Under the pieces are notes generated by a model. It saw nothing but the letters and a program-made list of their open reading frames with translations, was not told where the DNA came from and did not search any database. Below are positions 56,515 to 64,000 of a stretch of DNA of 64,000 nt, in pieces. A program made the translations under genes and the position numbers. Each line of letters begins with the position of its first letter. Position 1 is the first letter of the stretch. The DNA is from Heliocidaris tuberculata (Eukaryota > Echinodermata > Echinoidea > Camarodonta > Echinometridae). The stretch spans positions 16,327,766 through 16,391,765 of the forward strand of contig CM046847.1 in the NCBI GenBank assembly GCA_025618425.1. The letters run 5' to 3'.

Positions 56515-57378
56515 CTCCGGAGGGGGGCGACCTGATTTTGGCGCCCCTAAGTTAAAGATCAATTTGACATCCCCTAACTTTATGGTCAATTTGGCGCCCC
56601 TAAGCTTGAAAATAAATTTGGTGCCTCCTAATTGTAAGATCAATATGGTGCCCCTTACTTTAAGAACAATTTGGTGCCCCTCCCATTATTTTTCTTTCCC
56701 CTCTCTTTTCCTTTTTTCCTCTCCCCTTTCTTTCTTTTCCTCGCTTTTTTTCTATTTTCTCTCACTATCTCCCCTTTCTCTTTTTTTTTCCTCCTCCTTT
56801 TTGGAGCCCCATCACCCCTAACCGGTTACCACTCACACAGATATAATTATATATAAAATGGCCACTGAGTAAGCGCGAAGGGGCGCCAAAAAGGGTAGAA
56901 AAATTGAGAAAAAGAGGAGGGAAAGAAGAGTGAGAAAAGAGAAAGATAAAGGGAAAAGGCAACAAAAAGAGAGGAGAAAGGAGAAGGGGAAATAGGAAAA
57001 GAAAAAGAGAAGGAGAAAACAGAGGAGGGGGATATAAGAAAAGACAAAAGAAAGGAAAGACAAATTAGTGAGAGGGGCGCCAAATTTATGGGCGCCATAT
57101 TGATCTTAAAATTAGGTGACTGAGAGGTGTCATATTTATCTTAAAATTAGGGGGCGCCAAATGGATCGGCCCCCGATTTAGATCTTAAATTTATGGGGGC
57201 ACCAAATGCATCTTACACTTAGGGAGGGGCGCCAAAATTGATATTAAAATTAGGGGCGCCAAATCGATCTTTGGGGGCACCAAACTGACCTGAAACTAAG
57301 GGGGCGCCCACTGATCTTAAATTTTGGGGCGACAAATCGAGATGTAACTTAGGGAGGGGCGCCAAAGTAAGGGTGTAC
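56515..57378. mobile_element. Foldback element with inverted GGCGCCCCTAA arrays
   Basis: The left arm (56535-56690) has about six units of 27-30 bp reading TTTGGCGCCCCTAACTTAAAG. The right arm (57070-57375) has about nine units in the inverse sense, TTAGGGGCGCCAAAT. Between them a pyrimidine block (56690-56800) faces a purine block (56895-57065), which also pair. A stem of several hundred bases is possible. Exact ends and target duplication are not resolved. Confidence 0.7.
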
Positions 57379-57934
57379 CAGTGGCAAAAAAAAACGGAAT
57401 TAATTTAAAAGATATTGTATGTTCAAAGGAACATTGCCTTAATTAACCCCTCCTAAAAATAATAAAAATGACAGGGTTCAATTAATTCTGGGTATTTTTA
57501 TGGATTTTCAATAATGCATATTTTGATTTAATCTGAATTTTAAATAATTCCTAATAATTTATTATTTTCATTAAAGTTGCTGATATTTGACAGATGTACA
57601 TACCTCAGGAATGGGGGGGGGGCTTAGGGACGCAATTCCAAATTAGGTATCCCTTTCCTTCGAAATTACCCTTTTTATTTATTTATTTTTATATCCTTAT
57701 ATAAGGCAAAATCGCATTATTTACTTAGGCCTTATGAGAATTATTATCTTGTTTGTAAGAATAAAGCTAGGAGATGTTTAGGACTACCCCCTAAAAAACA
57801 ACAACAACAAAAATTAGCTTTTAATAATGGCTGATTGTGGGAAGGTAGATGAAAATATTCCCCCCCCCCCCCCCCCATTGGCGAAAGCTGGATCCACCCT
57901 TGATTAAAAATGACCATAATGGGTCCGTCCGTAT
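57379..57934. other. Non-coding sequence with a C run
   Basis: AT-rich, with a G9 run near 57616 and a C16 run near 57861. No gene is supported. Confidence 0.45.
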
Positions 57935-58600
57935 ATATGGTGGTTGATCCATTGTCCGAACACTTTTCAGAAAATCAACGATAGAAAATTAAATATCAAA
58001 CGAATATCTGTCAAACTTATATAATGAATGCTAAAAGTCCTACAGAAAAAGAAGTTGATGGAATTTTAAAAAGACAACCTAGATTTAATACGATATTCCC
58101 TTCCGAGTGAACCCCTTCCCAACGACGCGGCGTTTTGGTCCCTTGAAAAAGGTACTGTATTTCCGAACGTGTGAATTATGAAACCTAAAAAGACACACCT
58201 TTGTTTCAATAGTGTGGTTTTCATACGCGTAATCCCAAGCGTATATATGAAAACCCATTTTAGGCGCTTAACCAGGGGCGGCGCTACAGGGGGGGGGGCA
58301 GAGGGGGCGACCGCCCCCCCTATGATTTTTCAAGTAGTGAAAAAAGAAAAAAAAAGAAGAAAAAAGAAGAAAAGGAGGAAAAAAAGGGAAGAAAAGGGAA
58401 GAAAGAAGAAAGCGGAGTATTAAAAAGAGAGGTCTTAAACATATAACTCTATATTACCCCTGTTATTTAATGGAGAAAAAATATGACGTCATCTTTAGGT
58501 CGTCTTGCCCCTCCTATCAAAATACCATGGCGCCGCCCCTGCGCTTAACTGTACACGTTCGGTAATACAATCTGTTCGGAATTACAATCCTTGACTTTTA
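57935..58600 (+). repeat. Family B repeat copy 2, interrupted at 58273-58541
   Basis: Begins GGTGGTTGATCCATTGTCCG and ends GGAATTACAATCCTTGACT. The GCGCTTAAC near the right end is split by the hAT-like element. It also differs from copy 3 by a short insertion in the hairpin (AAGCGTATATATG). Confidence 0.9.
58273..58541. mobile_element. hAT-like MITE inserted in family B
   Basis: CAGGGGCGGCGC and GCGCCGCCCCTG ends with a perfect CGCTTAAC duplication (58265-58272, 58542-58549). The uninterrupted family B copies at 60060 and 62660 have one copy of this target. It is the inverted relative of 16198-16453. The interior purine tract (GAAGAAAAG units) differs in length between the copies. Confidence 0.93.
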
Positions 58601-58603
58601 TAT

Positions 58604-58790
58604 ATCCCCCGGCGTGCGCCTGTAAACCAAACTGACGGGGCAGATACAAACTGACTTGGGGTGCGGGTTCGAGCCCCGGTCACGTCTTTCGGATGGTGAC
58701 GTTAAAGGTCGGTCCACACAGACGTAAATAATCATATCTGATTGATACACGTCTTAAAACCTAACCATTCATTCATTCATTTTCGCCAGT
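58604..58790 (+). mobile_element. tRNA-derived SINE, second type
   Basis: B box GGGTTCGAGCCCC at about 58665-58677, then CGTCTTTCGGATGGTGACGT, TTAAAGGTCGG, and a (CATT)n tail at about 58766-58783. The region upstream of the B box is degenerate and no clear A box is visible. It differs from the SINE at 12812. Confidence 0.5.
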
Positions 58791-58836
58791 GCCACCAATT
58801 AGACACGAGAGTGTCTCGTACAAATCTGCCAATATA

Positions 58837-59299
58837 TGGTCAGGGGTCCTAAAGCTACGCAGATCCTAAAGCTACGCACCCCGCAAATACGCGCAATGCG
58901 ACGCGTTCAATGAGCCAAACTTTTGGTGTGAATGAGCAACGCGATTATCATTTATGTTCGCCAAAAAGAATGAGTAATTTTCCTTTATTTTTGGTGATAT
59001 TATCACTATTTGCATATCGGGATGAAATTCACGTCAGTCAGCTTAAAAATCAAGATTTGCATTGATTTATTACGTGTGCGTAGCTTTAGGACCCTTTCAT
59101 TTTTTCAACCAAATTCGACATGGGTATCGACATCGACTTGAAAATTAATGTTTTTGATATTTGTCCGTCGTAATTTGCTTAGGAATTTAATTTAAGAGTA
59201 TGTAGAACCAAGATATATAGAAGAAATTCGAATAAATCATTGTAAAAGTGACTCTTTAGCCGCTGGAAACAAAGTGCGTAGCTTTAGGTCCCCCCATCA
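58837..59299. mobile_element. Family C: TA-flanked element, copy 1
   Basis: Left end TGGTCAGGGGTCCTAAAGC, right end the inverse of TGATGGGGGGACCTAAAGC, with TA at both sides (58835-58836, 59300-59301). CCTAAAGCTACGCA or its inverse occurs four times: twice at the left end, once inside (59085) and once at the right end. Copy 2, inverted, is at 62146-62548; this copy has an extra segment of about 60 bp around 59100-59160. No transposase motif is visible. Confidence 0.88.
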
Positions 59300-59319
59300 T
59301 ACAATACACCTTATCTGCA

Positions 59320-59510
59320 GCGCCGGGGAACCAAATCTGCAAACGTCAAACCCGGCAGATATGGTTCCGAGGTAGAACCACGGACTCCTAAAGACGTCTT
59401 TAGGATCTTCTGTGGGTAGAACGATATCTGCCGTTAGGAACGATACCCGCCGGCGGAGATACGGTACCGGTATCCGCCGGATCGGAAGAACCGTACGTCG
59501 CTACACCGGC
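59320..59510 (-). repeat. GC-rich repeat family E, copy 2, abutting THOC3
   Basis: Carries in reverse complement CCGGTGTAGCGACG, GGCGGATACCGG, GGCAGATATCGTTC and CCGGGTTTGACG, matching 54785-54925 in part. It ends about 10 bp before the first THOC3 ATG, so the 5' UTR and perhaps the core promoter of THOC3 lie in repeat-derived DNA. Confidence 0.6.
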
Positions 59511-59515
59511 CGTGT

Positions 59516-59707
59516 ATGGCTTTCAAGATGGCAGCTTCCATTGAAAGCGTTAGAAAGCACTTCGAAAAGAATTGTCGGACAAAAGAACACAATGGAGTCC
59601 ACTCATCTAAAGTTCACTCTGTGGCGTGGAATTGTGATGGTAGAATGCTTGCATCTGGATCGTTTGATAGAAATGTTAGCGTATTTTCGCTGGATAGAGA
59701 TAGAATG
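59516..59707 (+). CDS. THOC3: THO complex subunit 3, first coding exon (partial gene)
   Basis: THOC3 (TEX1 in yeast) is a WD40-repeat subunit of the nuclear THO/TREX complex, which couples transcription to mRNA export. The frame from 59516 gives 64 codons. The segment SSKVHSVAWNCDGRMLASGS then FDRNVSVFSLDRDR matches the conserved start of the first WD repeat as I remember it (AHSAKVHSVAW.CDG..LASGSFDK..SVF.L..DRL). The exon ends in phase 0 at a GTGAGTAAG donor (59708). Two start codons are possible: 59516 and 59528, the second in better context (A at -3, G at +4). The intron that follows holds family B at 59742. No further THOC3 exon was found up to 64000, so the gene continues to the right. 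Confidence 0.85.
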
Positions 59708-59741
59708 GTGAGTAAGCTTTATGGTAGGCCTAGTGGTATGG

Positions 59742-60117
59742 TGGTTGATCCAGTGTCCGAACCCTTTTCAGAAAATCAACGATAGCAAATTATATATCAT
59801 ATGAATATCTGTCAAACTTACATAATGAATGTTCAAAGTCCTACAGAAAAAGAAGTTGATGGAATTTTAAAAAGACAACCTAGATTTAATACGATATTCT
59901 CTTCCGAGTGAACCCCTTCCCAACGACGCGGCGTTTTGGTCCCTTGAAAAAGGTACTGTATTTCCGAACGTGTGAAACCTATGGGAAAAAGACACAACCT
60001 GTTTCAATAGTGTGGTTTTCATACGCGTAATCCCACGCGTATGAAAACCCATTTTAGGCGCTTAACTTTACACGTACGGTAATACAATCTGTTCGGAATT
60101 ACAATCCTTGACTATAG
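59742..60117 (+). repeat. Family B repeat copy 3, uninterrupted
   Basis: Runs from GGTGGTTGATCCAGTGTCCG to ACAATCCTTGACTA, about 375 bp, with the internal hairpin CATACGCGTAATCCCACGCG. This copy supplies the empty sites for the insertions at 33144, 58273 and 62146. It lies in intron 1 of THOC3, 35 bp after the donor. Confidence 0.92.
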
Positions 60118-61920
60118 GTACCGGTATGTGACTATCAGTATCACGCACACTGGCTTGGTTTCCGTGATCCCGGCAGCTGTTTCACGCCAAGTGCGAGTTA
60201 CTCTGAAGGGTACCTCTTTGATTGCATATAGAAACGGCGTTTTCTCGCCAAATTTGGCTTGCTTTGGCTGATTACGTCTCTGGAAAATTCCCTTTCGTCT
60301 CGACTTCGAATTTTGAGAATCAGACATGTGAAAGTGCATTTTTTTTCAAGTCAAAGTTCATTGTCATTTTTACCATCGTAACCTTCCTTGAAGATGAGTT
60401 AAAATAGTTTTGAAACTAATTAAAAGAGTTAATTCATACATTTTTCTTGCTACCTGATGAATATAAATGAAATTGGAACTTACTATCATTGTTTTTTCCA
60501 CTCCTCAAAATTGAATATCAGATGCCGAGAGTAGCATGCAGCGGGACTATGTGACTGAGCACAGTCCCGCCGGGAGCACTGGTGTGGGTACCCAGGCACA
60601 GCGGGGTCAGACTACGAGCAGTTTCCATTTGCTTTGCATTGTTGGTTGCATTGCTCAATTATTTTTGTGTTTTATTATGGATTGAAGTTTATTGCTACAG
60701 ACAATTTAAGCTCTGTATTTTTCCTTCTTTGTTTAATAATGATAATGTTAAATAGATCTAAAAATACCATGACATGAAAAGTATGTGAAACAGAATAAAT
60801 AAGATCATAGAATAGATGGGGATTTCATTGGGGGGTGATAACTCCACCAGCATCAGCACCCCAAGCACCACCCCCTCTGAGAGTTTCAAAAATTGTAATT
60901 AATATTCTCGCATCTCATATGAGATGCTCCTTGCCAGAATATTAATTACAATTTTCAAACTATCAATGGGGGTGTCTTTTTTTTTTTTTTTTTTTGCTTG
61001 TTGGGTAAATTGGGGAGGATGTAATTTAGGTGATGGACCCCCCACCAAAAAAAAAAAAAAAAATGTGCCTGTGAGCTGTGCTAATGTAAAGAATGTACTC
61101 GTACTCAATTTTATGTTGAATTTCAATTGATTTTATTATTACTCATATTGATAACAAAATACAGAAATTGACATAGAAACAGAATATCTTGTTATATTAC
61201 ATGTATGCACTAAAAGGTACAAATTTTGTTTAGAAGTGACATGTACAATGATAACATGAAAGTTGCTAGAGAACTCTGCTTTTCGATACTGTTGAATACA
61301 AATCAAAATCTTCCAAATATTAATGAAGTTACAGGATTTTTCCTTTTGCAGCAATTCTTTAACAAGTGATTAATCTACCAGTTAATTTTCTAATGAGTAG
61401 TTAATTAATGTAACTGAATTACAAAATAATTATTTTTGTAATGTATGCTCTATGACTTGGTGAAAATCCCATCAAAATATACCAAATAATAAGGAAATTA
61501 CGAAAATTTGTCTGTTTGCGGCAGTGAGCTCATTAACAAATAATTAGCTAATTAATAAGTTTAATTGATAATTGCTGATTAATTAATTACAGAAGGGTCT
61601 ATACATTGATCAAATAATAAATGACTGAGTTTCTTTCCCTATCACATGTTCTTTCCTTAAGCTTTGATCTAGAAAAGTGAATGATTTTACATTTTTGATA
61701 AGACCATCCTTTATATTGGTCATGATCGGTCACAGATTTTGAGAGGTCTCAATGGTAAATCAATGGCGATATTTAAACAAGATTTTTAATATTTAAAAAA
61801 TCATAACTTGCTTAATATTTGTCCTAGAGCTATGGTTTATATTTTAAATGGTTTTGCAAGCCCTTTCCAATGATATAAATTACAATGTAATTCCACAATT
61901 TTCATTTTTTTTGTCACATA
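60118..61920 (+). other. Presumed THOC3 intron 1 sequence
   Basis: No WD40-like exon is found. A palindrome of about 76 bp is at 60884-60959 (arms AAATTGTAATTAATATTCT), followed by T22 near 60970 and A17 near 61046. The rest is AT-rich. Confidence 0.45.
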
Positions 61921-61923
61921 CCT

Positions 61924-62715
61924 ACTAGTGGATCCAGTGTCTGAACACTTTTCAGAAAATCAACGATAGCAAATAAAATATCAAACAAATATGTGTCAAA
62001 ATTACATAATGAATGATCAAAGTCCTACAGAAAAAGAAGTTGATGGAATTTTAAAAAGACAATGTAGATTTAATACGGTATTCCCTTCCGAGTGAACCCC
62101 TTCCCAACGACGCGGCTTTTTGGTCCCTTGATGTTGAAAAAGGTATGATGGGGGGACCTAAAGCTACGCACTTTGTTTCCAGCGGCTAAAAAGTCACCTT
62201 TTCAATGATTTATGCGAATTTCTTTTATATATCTTGGTTCTACATACTCTTAAATTAAATTCCTGAGAAAATTACGACAGACAAAATGAAAGGGTCCTAA
62301 AGCTATGCACACGTAATAAATGAATGCAAATTTTTGACTGATTTTGACTGACGTGAATTTCATCCCGATTTGCAAATAGTGATAATATCACCAAAAATAA
62401 AGGAAAATTACTCATTCTTTTTGGCGAACGTAAATGATAATCTCGTTGCTCAGTCACGCCAAAAGTTTGGCGCATTGAACGCGTCGCATTGCGCGTATTT
62501 GTGGGGTGTGTAGCTTTAGGACCTGCGTAGCTTTAGGACCCCTGACCATACTGTACTTCCGAACATGTGAAACCTATGGGAAAAAGACACAACCTTTGTT
62601 TCAATAGTGTGGTTTTCATACGCGTAATCCCACGCGTATGAAAACCCATTTTAGGCGCTTAACTGTACACGTTCGGTAATACAATCTGTTCGGAATTACA
62701 ATCCTTGACTATACT
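61924..62715 (+). repeat. Family B repeat copy 4, interrupted at 62146-62548
   Basis: From GTGGATCCAGTGTCTGAAC to ACAATCCTTGACTAT, with a family C element inserted at GGTA|CTGTA. It contains a small internal duplication (TTGATGTTGAAAAAGG). Confidence 0.9.
62146..62548. mobile_element. Family C element, copy 2, inserted in family B
   Basis: TGATGGGGGGACCTAAAGC at the left, the inverse of TGGTCAGGGGTCCTAAAGC at the right, TA duplicated at 62144-62145 and 62549-62550. The uninterrupted family B copy at 59950 has a single TA at this point. 403 bp, inverted relative to copy 1. Confidence 0.9.
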
Positions 62716-62716
62716 A

Positions 62717-63114
62717 CTGGCCACAGAGCTATACAGCCCATGCCTATACTGTGTGTGGAGGAGGATATCAACCAAAAAATCTAGATCTAAATATCACCAT
62801 TTCCCACATACTGTGAGCCATGCAAACCACCCTCGGAGTTTGCTAAAGGGGTTACCTTCCAGGATCAACTAAGATTATAAAAATCGAATGAATAAAAAAG
62901 AAAAAAACCCACAAAAATCGGCAGGTGTGATCAGGTTTTTTTTTACCTTGCACTTGTAACTTGTATATATGGGACTACACAATAGCTATTGAAGCCTATT
63001 CACCCATAAAAGAGCTATTCTGAGTACAAGGTTATCTTCAGATAAGCTTGTACATGTATAAGTGTCCTCCTCCACACATAGGCATGGGCTGTATACATGT
63101 AGCTCTGTGGCCAG
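62717..63114. mobile_element. TA-flanked foldback element
   Basis: CTGGCCACAGAGCTATACAG plus CCCATGCCTATACTGTGTG and GGAGGAGG at the left is mirrored at the right (CCTCCTCC, CACACATAGGCATGGG, CTGTATACATGTAGC, CTGTGGCCAG). TA lies on both sides (62715-62716, 63115-63116). The inverted repeats are about 58 bp and the interior is non-coding. It begins exactly at the right edge of family B copy 4. Confidence 0.8.
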
Positions 63115-63271
63115 TACCAGATTGATAAGCCACAGAGCTCGTATAGCTAGGTACTAGCTGTATGGTACATGTAGTGCCTAGTGGATCCAGTTTCCTAGGG
63201 ATAGCTACCTAGGGAAGTTACTGAACGCAGGCACTAGGCTTCTGTATTCAGTTCTAAGTTCTTCTTCCTTT

Positions 63272-63590
63272 TTAAGATGGCTGGATCATTTCCTGGTGCA
63301 GGCGACTCATAGTCGTACTTAATCGGCTCACTTTTCCAACACCTATCCAATGCTACTTCAAAACTGTGCACACTCGGGGCAGTAATGGTGTCGTTAGATT
63401 ATTCCATGGTTTACGTATTCGTACATAAAAAGAATTTTTGTACCTCTGAGTTTTGGTCCTAGGAATAAACAGTTTCTTACTATGCCCTCTTGTCTGATCT
63501 CGGGATTGTAATACAAGATTTGGTGTTACATCAGAATCGTATTTATTAAAAATCTTGCACAATTCAATTATATCACCTCGACACGAACTT
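63272..63590 (-). pseudogene. LINE reverse-transcriptase C-terminal fragment
   Basis: The minus-strand translation gives CRGDIIELCKIFNKYDSD, then TRGHSKKLFIPRTKTQRYKN, SFYVRIRKPWNNL and, after one stop codon near 63358, HWIGVGKV. RGDxIExxK, TRGHSKKL and the F..R....WN.L block are the usual C-terminal tail of a group of invertebrate non-LTR elements. It differs from the tails of the other LINEs here (FWNSLP type), so it belongs to a further family. It stops at TAA (63272-63274 inverted). Confidence 0.7.
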
Positions 63591-64000
63591 TGGTCATGAG
63601 CGAACTTTAGTCACACTACGATACACATTTTGATGATGAATGATATGAAAACAAATACCTCTTCTTTTTTAAACAAAATGCAGATTTTACTCATTTTCAT
63701 TTATTTTCTTTTATTTTCTTTATATCGGTTATCGGCATCGGCATCGGCCGATAGTGTTGAGATTTTATTGGCATTGGCCGATGGTCAAAAAAAGCATATT
63801 GGCACAGGCCTACTCTTTATCTATAACCTTGCATACAGTATGTGTGAGTGAGTCTCAATCCCCAATCCCTTTCCTCAAATTAAAGGAAAAAAAATAACTC
63901 AAAATGTGTTTAAGTTTTAAGAGAATAGGATTGAAAAAATTGTTTGAAGTTTCGAACTCACTTACTGTTAGTATTTGTGTTAAGTCTAGATCTATGCTGC
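63591..64000. other. Unique sequence with GGCATC/GGCCGAT short repeats
   Basis: A short run of TCGGCATCGGCATCGGCCGAT-like units at about 63728-63785 and AT-rich DNA otherwise. No THOC3 exon is visible. Confidence 0.4.

Overview
The window is eukaryotic nuclear DNA from a marine invertebrate. An echinoderm, most likely a sea urchin, fits best. The grounds are an AT-rich sequence with no operons, GT-AG splice sites, CR1/L2-type LINEs, tRNA-derived SINEs, many short inverted-repeat DNA transposons, dense microsatellites, very long G or C runs, and foldback elements resembling the sea-urchin TU class. The organism call is inference. Positions 23395-23894 are an assembly gap of 500 N.

Host genes are sparse. 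(1) Two paralogous terminal exons, 2009-2370 and 9127-9446, each start in the same intron phase, encode one membrane-spanning segment and a different cytoplasmic tail, then stop. They are alternative last exons of one receptor-like gene, or the ends of two tandem paralogues whose other exons lie elsewhere. (2) At 59516-59707 is the first coding exon of THOC3 (THO complex subunit 3, a WD40 protein of mRNA export), ending in a GTGAGT donor; the rest of the gene must lie to the right. (3) Weaker candidates are an exon pair at 46130-46200 and 48179-48238, a 71-codon ORF at 54989-55204 resembling the N-terminus of gypsy-integrase-like proteins, and a possible membrane-spanning exon at 44421-44596. 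A promoter-like block with a dense ACGT cluster, a CCAAT box and a TATA box precedes 30285.

Mobile DNA dominates. One nearly intact LINE (34803-38565) carries an APE endonuclease and reverse transcriptase broken only by two single-base changes in A runs. A second, older copy (50422-54050) is heavily decayed. LINE 3' ends also lie at 285-905, near 1045-1130 (minus), 17225-17315, 25262-25330 (minus), 44620-44730 and 63272-63590 (minus). Non-autonomous DNA elements can be delimited precisely because the window also holds matching empty sites. They include elements with CCCGGGGG ends and 8-bp duplications (33144-33527, 39420-40229), hAT-like elements with CAG ends and 8-bp duplications (16198-16453, 44774-45557, 58273-58541, 18447-19418) and TA-flanked elements (3661-4158, 11078-11288, 11984-12626, 21768-22672, 58837-59299, 62146-62548, 62717-63114).

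Three repeat families are inserted into one another. Family A (hairpin core, about 517-bp unit) is at 17363, 19647, 20214 and 39386-42104, with tandem units at 41065-42104. Family B (about 370 bp) is at 32940-33770, 57935-58600, 59742-60117 and 61924-62715. Family C (the TA-flanked element with a recurring CCTAAAGCTACGCA motif) is at 58837 and inside a family B copy at 62146. The result is a stack of insertions that gives a relative order of transposition. A degenerate hammerhead-ribozyme-like motif at 21392-21437 suggests a Penelope-like element remnant.
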